A stretch of DNA of 64,000 nucleotides from Epiperipatus broadwayi. Lineage: Eukaryota; Onychophora; Udeonychophora; Euonychophora; Peripatidae. The first letter of the stretch is position 1. Every line of letters begins with the position of its first letter. A program made the position numbers and the translations under genes. Below the pieces are notes generated by a model. The model ran no database searches. It was not told the origin of the DNA and saw only the letters and a list, made by a program, of their open reading frames with translations. This document shows positions 24,851 to 35,674 of this stretch, in pieces. Where the stretch lies: NCBI GenBank assembly GCA_028023455.1, contig JAQFVV010012476.1:3531555-3595554 (forward strand). The letters run 5' to 3'.

Positions 24851-25121
24851 TTAAAAAAGAAATCTTTGGTAACGTAAATGTTTTTTTATGATATTCTTTA
24901 GCTAGGTTATGATTTTCATTAATTATAGCTTCAAAAATATTTTATTTTTATTTTGTGAAATTATATATATTGTTTTGATTTTATATTGTGGCATTATTAT
25001 TGTTTTTTTTGGGGTTTGAAGCCCAACTACTTTAATATTACTTACCGGCAATATCAGGATTTTTTGCGGTATTATTATTATTATTATTATTATCATCATC
25101 ATCAAACAAGGCTTTTTAAAA
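24851..25121. other. AT-rich DNA with ATT/ATC trinucleotide tract
   Basis: A (TAT)n/(CAT)n trinucleotide run lies at about 25070-25104. It may be a residual LINE tail. No gene. Confidence 0.6.
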
Positions 25122-26137
25122 GTAAGTGCACATAAATAAAACTGTTGTAAAAAAAAAAGGACATGAGATTATTTTGAATGCTATTAATAAAAAATATATA
25201 AGTTCTGTAAAATATTTTGCTTAGAAAAAAGTAAACGATGAGTTGGGATTATTAAAATGTTTTACTTTTTTATTATTGGAAGCATTTCCAGAAAACTAAA
25301 CTCTGATTCAATGAAATGTTACTTAGATATTTTCAAGGATTGTTTTGGCTTTCATCAACATATCTCTCATCCTAACTCCAACATATTACAATGAATTGCC
25401 AGCACTAAAATGCATATGAAGCAACCTCTCATACTGTGTGCACATCTCATGGTATTTGCTCATCAGAATGGACAAATATATCAAATATCTAAATATCCAT
25501 GCCTGTATTATAAGATTAATATTTTTCTGTTATACCGCTTTTAGCTCCTTATGAAAGAATTAATAATTGTTGCATTTTAGAGACATTTTCAAGTCATTTT
25601 TAAATTTTTTATCAGTCTATTTCTCATCTCACCTCTTGTATTACTAAGATATACTCTCGGTAGTTGGTTTGATGGTTTTAAGTTCATATCAACTTTATGA
25701 ATGTTAAATTTTATAAAACTTTTACCATAATACTTAAAAATATTTTATTATGGAATGTATCTTTTACCATCCCAAATATAGATGAAAATAATGTGGAATT
25801 ATTGAAAACTCCAGTGAGCTATAGGTAAACTAACTGTAAGTAAATGTAAAGAGTAGATAGGCTTATTTTACATTTCTTATGTTTACTGACAGCTTACATA
25901 TAGCTCACTGAAGTTTTTCAGTACTTCCACATATACAGTGCCCTAAAACAAGAAAAGTATCTACTTCCATATTGTAAAATGTATTAAACTTATTGATCTT
26001 GAATGACTGTTTTTCTTAAACATGTTTATATGTGTGTCTCTATATGAATAAATGACTGCCATATTGTAAAATGCATTAAATTTATGAATTTTAATGTTTT
26101 GTTCTTGCTTTTATTTTTTTTATTTATGTGCACTTAC
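25122..26137. mobile_element. 1016-bp element with perfect 20-bp terminal inverted repeats
   Basis: GTAAGTGCACATAAATAAAA at 25122-25141 is repeated as its exact reverse complement at 26118-26137. The interior has no open frame of note. It carries a small foldback (25793-25933) and two ~45-bp diverged direct repeats (CCATATTGTAAAATGTATTAAA at about 25968 and 26057). No clear target-site duplication is visible. A non-autonomous DNA transposon is the simplest reading, but only one copy is seen. Confidence 0.5.
25793..25935. repeat. Family D small foldback
   Basis: The left arm TGTGGAATTATTGAAAACTC, then AGTGAGCTATAGGTAAACT, is mirrored by AGCTTACATATAGCTCACTG, then AAGTTTTTCAGTACTTCCACA. The spacer is about 35-40 bp. 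A single right-arm relative (TAGTTTGCATATAGCTCAC) lies at about 39574-39597. Confidence 0.8.
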
Positions 26138-26379
26138 AACTGAATTGTACTTAAATTATGAAAAAAACATAGCTACATAAATTTGTATTGAGATTTCAAA
26201 ACATTATACTTAGTAAGAAAAAAGTGATTGTTCCCATATCAAGATTCTTAAATTTTAATAAGATTGTGAATTGAAACGATTTATTTGTTTGTTTACATTA
26301 TTTTTTTATTGACATGTTTTGGAGCTTAATACATAATTGAAGTTGTGTGTATTGATACAGTATGTATCATGACTTTAGT

Positions 26380-27345
26380 ATATACATATCATCATCATCA
26401 TTGTCAACCATTATCAATCCATTGCAGGATGAAGGTCTCTCAAGTTCAATCCATCTTCTCTGATCTTTAGCCTCTCTTCTCCACATCATACCTGCACACT
26501 TTCTTATTTCATCCATCCATCTCACATGTGGTCTCTTTGTAGGTCTTTTACAATCTCTTGGAATCCAATTTAAAATTTTAATTGTCCATCTATTATCATT
26601 TTTTGGCAATATATTCAGCCCAACTCTACTTCACTTTTAATTCTTTCAACAATGTTAACATGAAAAAATCAGAAGGAACCTCTTAGATGAGTATATGAAC
26701 TTTCTACAGACTGTTGTCTTTGGCAGGATGGCTCAATTGGTTAGAGCGTTATCTTAAAATTCAATACTCAAGAATCTAAGAGTCCAGGTTCTAATCCCAT
26801 GCTAGTACTATCACTGGTCAGGCCAGCAACCCTTGAAAAAGAGGGGAGAATAATACCTCTCAAAATGTTGTGCACATACTAACCTTTTTGATGTGCTATT
26901 ACTAACAGTTGAATGTGTTTGGAATACTTAAATAAAGTTAAATTTTACTAAAGACATTCAATACACATATTAGATGACAGAAATAGTCCAATATAAAAAT
27001 ACAACTAAAATACCATCATTACAAACCTTCAAGAAAACAACAATGTTAGTAACACCTGTTTTTCCTATTACCCATTTTTAATCACTTCTTGTCACTTATA
27101 ACATGCATCTCTCCATACTTTTTGAGTGGTATCTAGTCTCTGCATTTCTCTTCTATTAAGTGTCCAAGTCTCAGATCTATAAGTAAGAACTAGTAAAACA
27201 CATTTATTAAAAATTTTCCTTTTCAAACACATAAGGCATATTTTCTTTTAGTATCAAGTTATTTCTATCAAAAGCACTTCAACCAAGTTTAATTCTATGA
27301 TTAATTTTATCCATTATGTTTCCAGATGAGAGTAGGAAAGTAGGA
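26380..27345 (-). pseudogene. RTE-like LINE 3' fragment, split by SINE-1
   Basis: The C-terminal coding part lies on the minus strand at about 26380-26646 and resumes at 27049-27345. Between them sits a SINE-1 copy with target-site duplication. Recognisable pieces are RWTIKILNWIPRDCKRP, RPHVRWMDEIRKCAG and WRREAKDQRRWIELE, the same as in the copy at 33814-34296. The 3' end finishes in an ATC repeat (26390-26402). Stops and indels make it non-functional. It extends further 5' (to about 27345) than the 34 kb copy. Confidence 0.88.
26658..27037 (+). mobile_element. SINE-1, full-length, with 11-bp TSD
   Basis: CAACAATGTTA at 26647-26657 is repeated at 27038-27048, and the RTE-like reading frame continues on either side, proving insertion. 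The element starts ACATGAAAAAATCAGAAGG, with the tRNA-like module only about 75 bp in: A box GATGGCTCAATTGGTTAGAG near 26729 and B box GGTTCTAATCCCATGC near 26788. The body includes AGGCCAGCAACCC and GATGTGCTATTACTAACAGTTGAATG, and the end is ACAAACCTTCAAGAAAA. Polymerase III transcription from the internal boxes is the expected mode. A head upstream of the tRNA module is unusual for a tRNA SINE. Confidence 0.92.
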
Positions 27346-27384
27346 CCAAAGATAGATGTTAAAAAGACTAGAGTTAACTATAAT

Positions 27385-27515
27385 ATGAAAAATTAAATAA
27401 GATTTAAATTTTTTCTAAAGAAATTCAATATTTAATATAAAATGATGGAAATAATCCAATATATAAACACAACAAAAATGCCATCATCACAAATCTTCAG
27501 GAATACATTAGTTTT
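27385..27515 (+). mobile_element. SINE-1, 3' fragment
   Basis: TTCAATATTTAATATAAAATG, GGAAATAATCCAATATA, CACAACAAAAATGCCATCAT and ACAAATCTTCAGGAA follow the 3' third of the copy ending at 27037 with moderate divergence. The tRNA module is missing. It lies just beyond the 5' end of the RTE fragment. Confidence 0.75.
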
Positions 27516-28309
27516 TATTTTGTACATAGATGTCAGATATAATAAGGTAAGAACAGGTTTAAAGTATAAGTGTTGATTACATAATGTGACAGAAATATTT
27601 TACTATATATTAGTAAAGATGTAAGCTAAATTGATATTTTTATTTCTAAAGCTATTTTGATTTTGTTTTAATTTTTTTCACAACAATATTTGTAATAATA
27701 AATATAAAGTATAGCTTATTTTTTTTATAATTATTCAGTTTTTTAAAGCATACAAAACTCAAGTTATTGGAAATATAGAAATATTTGCTACATTATGTTT
27801 ATCAAAGGCATGAAGTTATATGTTTTTTTATTTATTTCTCAATATATTTTATTTTTAAAATATTTTCATTATTATAATTTATTTTAAAATATTTTTAATA
27901 ATATATACAAAATATATTATAAAAAACACTTTTATAATTTAATGAGTATTGCACTAAAAACTATTATATTAACTCTTCTTTGTTTAAGATTTATTCAAAT
28001 AAATGACCTAAATTATGCATTTTTATTTTAATTTATATTTTTGTTATTCATATTTACACATATCAAAGAAAGAAAAAAAATGTGTTTTTGAACAATACAA
28101 ATATATATATCCCAAAAAATATGTTTACAATTGCTTTTTCAAATGTATATGCATTTTTAAGCAAGACCACGTGTTTTCAAAATCAACTTATAGAAAAATG
28201 ACTATTTATTTTTCTATTATTTATTAAAATATATTATTATAATTATTTATATAAATGAAAAATATTAAATCATATGTATGTACATTACAAACTTTAAGAA
28301 TATTTAATT
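27516..28309. other. AT-rich DNA
   Basis: Extremely A/T-rich. The 70-codon frame at 28015-28227 is Phe/Tyr/Lys-rich, as expected from composition alone. No element recognised. Confidence 0.6.
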
Positions 28310-28695
28310 GAAGTGGATTTGAATGCAGACATTTAAGCCTTTTGGTCATCCACTCCTCCTACACAACCACATACATGCAAAAAAGATAAACAATCTTTAA
28401 TAGATATATTTCATGCTTAACAAGCACTCATCATTTGGCCCCCATCATTAACTCCCAGACACATATATATATATATATGTATTCATAATATAATCAGTGC
28501 TAAGTTTATAGTAAGTTAACAAATCTTCAAACTTTTGTGACAGGCTTCAATTTTTTCCAGTCTCCAAATCTTCAGCCATCCATACTATTAAAAATCTGAT
28601 GATGGTATGTTCAGATCCATTGTTTTCCAATTTTCTCATCATATTTATGTTGACTATAAATCATTCTGATCCTTTATATGTAGGACCTTAATCCC
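28310..28695 (+). repeat. Family B repeat copy
   Basis: Ordered family B pieces are present: GTGGATTTGAATGCAGACATTT, ATTTCATGCTTAACAAGCACTCATCA, CACATATATATATATA, CAAATCTTCAAACTTT, CTTCAGCCATCCATACTA and AAAATCTGATGATGGTATG. A single orientation only, no mirrored arm. Confidence 0.75.
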
Positions 28696-29590
28696 ATTTA
28701 AATATACAGAAGAGAGATGGGAAGATATAGGCTAAGTATGTAATATAAATATATGTATAGTATATATACTTTTAATGTAGATGTAATTAGAAGGGATTTG
28801 AACCTAGACTATATAACAGAAAACATTTGAATGCTAACATTTTTTCATAAATTAGACATCACATATCTTTTAAAATATACAAAAGAAAAGTCAGTTTTTT
28901 TTTTCAAAATCTACAATATAAAAAGGAGCTTCTATTTAGTGAAATTAAAAAATAATAATTATAAGTACTTCTTATATAGCTTACTTATCATAATGGATGA
29001 AAAATGCTGATAAAATTGACTAATAACTATAATTATGTAAGATCTCTTCCAATTTGTAAAAGGAATGGCAGAGAAAAGAGAGAGAGACTAGGGAAAATTC
29101 AACAACTCATTAATTATAACTGCCATCTATATAAAATTTTATGAACTAATATTTGACTTTTTATACATATTTTCTGCAATAAAAACATGCAAGGTTGTGA
29201 TAAATACTCCTATCTGATATTGATATAAACATTAAATAGCAATAATGCATTGCAAACAAAATGAGCTAGGTGGCACATCAATACAAACTTGCATTTAAAT
29301 CAAAGAGAGTATTAATTAACTGTAAATGCTTTTTGGTGAATTAATCATGAAATTCAATGAAAGTATATTCGTTAAAAATATAGTGCCATCTATTGCATAA
29401 TGCAGTTTGAAATTTGGCCTACCCAACACTAATAGACTGGACAAGTAGTTGGACAACCCTGAAATATTGCATTAACATTGATAACTAACAGGTGTACAAA
29501 ATTTTAAAAAAAATCTGACCACTAAAAGAATGCTCAAATTAGTTACAAGGTTTGGCCCAAATAAATAAACAAACAGAATTTGTAAGTTAA
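28696..29590. other. AT-rich DNA
   Basis: No frames or shared repeats recognised. A short GA-rich tract (AGAGAAAAGAGAGAGAGAC) lies at about 29072-29090. Confidence 0.55.
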
Positions 29591-29599
29591 ATAAAAGTG

Positions 29600-30180
29600 T
29601 TTAGTAAAAAACCGTGGATTTACATCAATTGATGGCCTATGTGGGTTGTGTCACAGAGAAGACACTATTGAACACATTTTTAGTGTATGCAGTTATTTGC
29701 AAGTCTGTAGAACATTTATTAGCTTAATTTATAAACATAAAGGCTCATTGATACCTGCATTGATACAAGGAATTAAAGTGGGAGTTTTTGCCAATATTAG
29801 AAGTGTCACTTTTTAAATATATAGTTTATCACTAACTCGATGTGATATTCTCTTCAATTCCAATTATACAGATCCTCTGAAGATTTTAATTAGGAAAATC
29901 AGAATGATAAAAGAAAGAGACAATCGAATATCATCACAAGCTTTATTCAATAGCACATGAATCTAATTGACATTTAAAGACCAGGTTGGATATTATCAAT
30001 TACCTTTCTTTAGAAAAGAAATATTTATATATATATAATTGAACTTTTATTCTACCTTTTTTATTTAATAGTGAACACTTGGCAGAATCTGCCTATTGAA
30101 CTTTAATTTGCCAATTGATTTTATCATACAATACTATGTATTTTTTTTTTTCTGGATTAATAAAGTTTGTTTGTTTTTTT
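29600..30180 (+). pseudogene. LINE ORF2 C-terminal fragment and 3' UTR (L1/Tx1-like)
   Basis: Read from about 29607 on the plus strand, the frame gives RGFTSIDGLCGLC, then HREDTIEHIFSVC. This is a CX2C..H..C motif of the kind closing L1/Tx1-type ORF2 (compare CTLC..H..C in the 20.2 kb element). The frame continues to a stop near 29814 and then further with recognisably protein-like sequence to a stop near 29958. The 3' region ends with ATTAATAAAGTTTG and T/A runs near 30155-30190, which includes an AATAAA signal. The copy is heavily 5' truncated. Confidence 0.75.
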
Positions 30181-30199
30181 GATAAAAAAAATCAGATAA

Positions 30200-31640
30200 G
30201 AAATAATTAATTTTATTGGGATAGAAATGCTATTTAAACTGAAAATTACATGCATTAAAAATTAATTATATAATTTAAATTTTAACTTAGTTACATTTAA
30301 TCTATTGTGGAAAAGTGTAAAAAATGAGTATATTATTCTCTTGTAGTGTATAAATCAAAGAAAAAGTATTGCATTACATATTCTCAGAAATAGGTCATTT
30401 GATTAATTATGAAGTAAACAATTTTATAAAAGTGTGTTACTGTTTTGCTTTTTCTTTACCTATTTAGCACATTAACTCATTGCATTAACAATCCTTAGTA
30501 AAGAAAAAAAGAGAATTATATTAGTAGACAAAAAATTGCACATGTTGCAACCTTTATAGTTGTTTGTTTTGCTGTGTAGTTTTGTATGTGCGTCTATCTT
30601 TTATAATGTCCACTGATCACTCTCAGGAAGCAATGGCTTTTTATCTCCAGATGATTCTGTAAGTTTTATCATCTGATCACAACTATAAATGATAAAACAT
30701 CAACTGGATTCACTATATTGAAGACTGGTACTCATGGAGCCAGAATAATACACTTACATGCAATATTTATATCTTGAGTTTGAATTTGGGATGGGTGAAC
30801 CTTAATTTTTAAAGATTCTAATCAGTATTTGCCTTTTCTGTCAAGTAATTAGTTCCTAGCCAACCCATGTACCAGCCAATATTTGTCAGTAAATGGATAT
30901 CTAGCTATTCTTAGAGGAGAAAAGGGCAGGAAATTGTTCAAACCACTATTCTGAAGTTAAAAAGGCTAATGAATAATGTTTTTTTTTCTTTAATGCTCAT
31001 CTGGTCCTTCACCTTGCATTGGGATAGTTACAAACCAATTTACATTTCTACCTTTCTATCAAGAAATGGGGTATCAATAAGTTATCATTTAAAACTTTGA
31101 AACAGGTCTAACAGAATGTTGAAAAACTGTTAATAATTTTTGTCACCTATTATTTAACCCCACTTTAGGGTATTATTCTTTAAAAATGTTATGTTGATAT
31201 AGACTTGCGCTTTTTGGTTTACATGACATCAAAAATATAATCTTAAAATGGAGGCGGTTTCGTTATTCTGTTCACCCTTTCTATATAGAAAGCAATTTGC
31301 ACCCAATCTGAAATACTTTAAAAAAAAATGATATTGTTGATTGTAAAAACTGTAGCAAGAGGTATATTCGGGTTTGAATCTTATGCCTGATCGTAGATTC
31401 ACGCTTCAAACAATACATAAGTGTAAAAATAATTAAAGTAACACAAATTTAGAACGTAGTATGGAACCCATTAAAATATGTTAAGCGTGCGTTTGAGTAC
31501 GCGTGTGCGCATTTTTTTAAAAAACTATAAGGTTTGGTATGCAGTTAATAGACGATGTTTACCCGTTTCTGACAAAATATTAATACCTTTGTCCAATTAA
31601 ATATTTATTCAATGTAGACATATTCTAACAATAGAACAAA
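30200..31640. other. Intergenic DNA without a recognisable gene
   Basis: AT-rich. Some CpG-containing sequence lies at 31240-31530 (GCGTGCGTTTGAGTACGCGTGTGCGC). No open frame or repeat relative recognised. Confidence 0.55.
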
Positions 31641-31646
31641 AGAAAG

Positions 31647-31647
<1 letters not shown>

Positions 31648-31677
<30 letters not shown>
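31648..31677. repeat. (GA)n microsatellite
   Basis: An uninterrupted AG dinucleotide run of about 30 bp. Confidence 0.95.
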
Positions 31678-31679
<2 letters not shown>

Positions 31680-32330
31680 CGAAACAAAAAATGTAACGCT
31701 TTATTCTACGAAGTTTCCTGTTTTGAAATGCTGTAATAATTCTGACTTCAAAAGGTTAACTTGAATTCTAATTAATGAGACTTCACTGGCCATTGGAATT
31801 AAAAACTATAAAGAAATCTAAAAAAGGAGGTAAAAAAAATGACATAAAAGCAGTCTTCGTTTTCTATTCTGATAATTAAATTTACAAACAATCTTTAATT
31901 TGTTTTTATTATTGCCTCAGTATTAAAAGCTGATGTATGTAAATTAACAGTTTCCATCTCTCATATCTAAAATTTATTATTCATACTGTTTTATTATTAT
32001 TCATTATTATTTTATATCTCCATCACTTTGATATTTGGAAAAAAATATGTAATTTTTTCCTCTGGAGATAACACGATTTCGTCAGATGATGTTAAATTAT
32101 TGGTTATTATTAGAACCTCATAAATATTACATCAAGTGAAAAAAAATGTTTACTTTTATAGATTTTACATAAAAGAGATTGTTTTATATTGTGTGTGTGT
32201 ATATATATATTCATTTGGGTTTTTTGTGATTTTTATCAGTTCATTGCTCATCTCATCTTGATCACATCTCAACCATCTACTCGCGCAGAAACCCAGGGCA
32301 TTCTACCTTACTATACGAGCATTTTGCCTA
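31680..32330. other. AT-rich DNA
   Basis: No gene recognised. A 66-codon plus-strand frame (32189-32389) overlaps the edge of the following repeat and has no motif. Confidence 0.55.
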
Positions 32331-32337
32331 GTGTGAT

Positions 32338-32872
32338 AAGTCTGTGCTCATACACCCTATATATTGTATATATTGATGCAAGTATATAATAAACTGTATT
32401 TCAGTTAGTAGAGATGTCTGCCCATCCCTCGCTTATGTATTAAATGAATTATGTCCTGTACATGAGAGGTCAGATTGACTTTAGGTCAACATGGGTGTGA
32501 CGGGAATCTCAGCCTCATAATGGCCTTTGAGCATTCTATCATCAGATTTTTAATTGGATGGATGTTTGACGAATTAAAGTGTGGAGTGGATTGAAGTCTG
32601 TCCATTAAAGTAGGAAAATTGGCTATCTTAACACATATCTGAGCACTTAGTGCATATATGTATAGAGATGATAATCTGGACCAACTGATGATTCTGGTTT
32701 AGCATGAAATACGTATATTGGTGATTATTTACCTTTACGACATATATGTGTTTAAAGTGTGTCAGTGTTATGAGATAGAGTGGTGAATGGTGGGTTGTGT
32801 GAAAGTCTACCCTATATATCCCATGTATTGATACAGGTATATAATAAGCCTGTATTTCAGTTACTACAACCT
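32338..32872 (-). repeat. Family B long form with flanking ~55-bp direct repeats
   Basis: The core (about 32400-32805) is the reverse complement of the 1.81-2.28 kb copy: AGATGTCTGCCCATCCCTCG, GGTCAACATGGGTGTGACGG, TTTAGCATGAAATACGTATA and GTGAAAGTCTACCCTATAT. It is bracketed by two related direct repeats at about 32341-32398 and 32811-32868. Both read CCCTATATAT, TATTGATGCAAG or TATTGATACAGG, TATATAATAA and CTGTATTTCAGTTA. Either the family has terminal direct repeats or two tandem units lost part of one. Confidence 0.8.
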
Positions 32873-32892
32873 TTATATTTATTGTTGGTTAA

Positions 32893-32975
32893 ATTCTAAC
32901 AAGCAAAGTCAAAGGATTACCCATAATACAGCATTTTCTAACAGGCAAAGTCAAAGGATTACCCATAATACAGCG
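32893..32975. repeat. ~41-bp tandem duplication
   Basis: TTCTAACAAGCAAAGTCAAA followed by GGATTACCCATAATACAGC occurs twice in succession with a single difference (AAGC/AGGC). No coding content. Confidence 0.9.
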
Positions 32976-33254
32976 TTTATTTTAAAGAGCCGGAAACGGG
33001 TCCTCCTCTGTGCCTGTCACCCGATATTTGATTTTCTAGTTAAAATGTATCTATCTGCTCTACCTACTAAGACATTATTTATTATTTAAAAAAACAGCAA
33101 CAACCACAATATGTTGAACTAGAAAAAGAGAGAAAGATCAACTCTGTAAGTACAACAAGCAAACAAAGAAACAAGTAAGAATTTAAAGTATTTGTTCTTT
33201 ATTTATATATATCACTGGGTAATCCACTGTTGGTTGTTTATCAACTTAAGACTG

Positions 33255-33650
33255 TAAAATAATTTAAATACTTGGTCAAGTATAAAGATGGGCTTAGATC
33301 TTCAGGTACAACAGATTCCAATGTGCTGTTCCCATTTTTAATAAGTTAAAAGAATATTTTACTACAAGAAAATAAGTACTGCAACTAGATTAGTTCTATA
33401 TAGAGCTGTTATCTTAGCTAATTTATTGTATGCAAGTAAAACCTGGACAACCTATCAGTAGAAATGAAGTCATTATATAAGTGTCATTTAAGGATGCTCT
33501 CACTTGTCTTACAAGCTTATTTGCATATAACTCAATTTTTTAATTGCCATGCATGTGGATTTGTAAAAATAACATCCGTGGAAATGGATTTGCTTCTGAA
33601 GATATTTCAATAAATATGGTACCGTATAAAAATAAAAAATATTTATTGAA
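33255..33650 (+). pseudogene. LINE reverse transcriptase C-terminal remnant
   Basis: The plus-strand translation around 33391-33462 gives TRLVLYRAVILANLLYASK followed by TWTTYQ and a stop. This matches the segment after the RT thumb found in many RTE/CR1-type LINEs (motif LLYG.E.WT). Further protein-like sequence (KSLYKCHLRMLSLV) follows the stop. It is a decayed fragment, opposite in strand to the RTE copy next to it and of a visibly different subfamily. Confidence 0.7.
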
Positions 33651-33799
33651 GTGATTGTGTGCAAAATATCCAATAATTAAAAAGTAAAAATAATATACAT
33701 AAAAATCATTTTATAAAAAATTGCTTTAAATTAATTTGAGGAGTAATACAATAAAAATCAAAAAATAATTTCGTTTTTTGATGACATTTGGGTTGGTAT

Positions 33800-34310
33800 C
33801 ATCATCATCATTATCAACCATTATCAATCCACTGCAGGATGAAGGTCTCTCCAAGTTTAATCCATCTTCTCCGATCTTTAGCTTCTTTTCTCCACATCAC
33901 CCCTGCACACTTTCTTATTTCATCCATCCATCTCACATGTGGTCTCTTTCTGGGTCTTTTACAATCTCTTGGAATCCAATTTAAAATTTCAATTGTCCAT
34001 CTATTATCATCTCTTCTAGCAATATGTCCAGCCCAACTCCACTTCAATCTTTTAATTTTTTCAATGAGGTCAGTAACACCTGTTTGTTCTCTTACCCATA
34101 CATTGCGTTTTTGATCTCTTCTTGTTACTCCCAACATACATCTCTCCATACTTCTTTGAGTGGTCTGAAGTCTCTGTATTGCTCTTCTATTGAATGTCCA
34201 AGTCTCAGATCCATAAGTAAGAACTGGTAAAACACATTTGTTAAAAACCTTCATTTTCAAACACATAGGCATATTATAACTAAAATCCACCAGCACTATA
34301 ATTTAAAAAA
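33800..34310 (-). CDS. RTE-like LINE ORF2, C-terminal part, open frame
   Basis: The frame 34296-33814 encodes 160 residues without a stop. Motifs in order are VLPVLTYGSETWTF (about 27-40), QRSMERCMLGVTRRDQ (47-62), LKWSWAGHIARRDDNRW (84-100) and RPHVRWMDEIRKCAG (118-132). This arrangement is typical of the C-terminal end of RTE-type retrotransposon polyproteins. The fragment lacks the endonuclease and the RT core. It ends in Trp-Ile-Asp-Asn-Gly, then an ATC-type trinucleotide tail at 33799-33812, the usual kind of RTE 3' end. It is less decayed than the copies at 26.4-27.3 kb and 59.9-60.5 kb and so probably younger. Confidence 0.9.
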
Positions 34311-34329
34311 TAAGTACAACTAAATACTT

Positions 34330-34690
34330 GAGATAAATAATCACTCATCATGAATGATCCACAATATAATACATCAGTACAGTAAATCAACAGTCCATCT
34401 TGTGGCTGGATTTCAACAATAAAAAATATGAATCAACAGTCAACCTTGTGACTGGATTGGAAATGGGTCTTCTGTAGACCAGGCTAACTACTGAGCCTTT
34501 TTCCAGCTTGGGCAATTATATAAACATGACTTGGATGCACCAGCTTAGTACCCATCCATTAAAATACACAACTAGAAAATTTAAACTATAATGCTGGGAC
34601 ATTAAAACATGCTGATCATCATCAATGCTCAGGCCACTTGTACTGGCCAACTATAAACCTAAATTTTTAATAAGACTAAAGTAAAATAAA
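34330..34690 (-). mobile_element. Possible third tRNA-like SINE
   Basis: Minus-strand sequence near 34515-34440 reads AAGGCTCAGTAGTTAGCCTG and then CCCATTTCCAATCCAGTC, an A-box/B-box-like pair about 35-40 bp apart. No target-site duplication or second copy was found, so the identification is tentative. Confidence 0.25.
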
Positions 34691-35655
34691 AAATAATAAT
34701 GCATGGGCTTTAAAGAGTATCCTCTTTTGCGCCAACCAGGATAATGATTGATCATCACTGGATGCCCAAAGCACTAAACACATCCCCATTTATCCGTGTC
34801 CGAAATCTAGCTCAGAGAACATGGGCTCTATTACTGTATGTGAACAAGAGATGATGGAATATCATTTTAACAATTAAATAAGTTTATTAATAACAAAAAA
34901 AAAGATATTTAAGGTTTGATTTTGAATAATATACAATAATAAAAGTCATTATACTGTAATTTAAAATATTGCTACAAAATTCAAGTTTTTACATTAATTG
35001 ACAATATTTACCATTCAAAATTCAAATTGTTACATTAATTTACAAAACGTATAATAAAATATATTCAAATTATTACTATGGTTTACATATATATATATGT
35101 GCACAGACGCACGAAAAATAAAAATAAATTGACATTTACTAATAAAAAATATATTAAAATTTTATATATATGAGTGTGCGTGTGTATACATACGCACACT
35201 GACTTTTATCTATTTCAACTTTTTACAATAGTATTATAATTTTCTAATACATAAATTTCCTACCTATACATGTGTATAAACAAAATATAGATACAATTTA
35301 AAATTAGTTTCAATCTATAAGTTTTCAAAAGTATAGTCAATTTTTTTGACAGGTATTTGTTGATTAATTATCAACGTTTTTTGGACCAATTTAAAAGATT
35401 TGTTTTTTCGATTTTAATTCAAACAAAATTATGCTTGCATTTAAATTATATATTCTTTTTTTTAATGAATATGAAAATTATTTCTTAGCAAAATATATAC
35501 AGCAAATCGTCTCTCTTTTAAACATTTGACTCGAGCAAATTTTACTTTCAGTTACGAAGTTAAAATGTCTTTTATAAGAATATTTAAAAAAATACAACTC
35601 ACTGTATACACACATGATGTTTATCTGTGGTTTTCTGCTTGCATAGATGAACAGT
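34690..35655. other. Intergenic DNA
   Basis: Less AT-rich at 34700-34860 without a recognisable frame, then strongly AT-rich with ATATAT/GTGT tracts at 35085-35215. A 62-codon minus-strand frame (35478-35666) has no motif. Confidence 0.5.
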
Positions 35656-35674
35656 AGCATCAGCACACCAATTT

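Noticed and set aside
24923-25105. 60-codon minus-strand ORF beginning Met-Met-Met-Met-Ile
   Set aside because: Product of the ATT/ATC trinucleotide run next to the LINE 5' end.
26720-26805. Functional tRNA gene (GGCTCAATTGGTTAGAGC region)
   Set aside because: It lies inside a TSD-bounded SINE, has an oversized anticodon region and a mutated B box.
33788-34230. Plus-strand ORFs of 68-108 codons
   Set aside because: Antisense shadows of the RTE-like frame on the minus strand.
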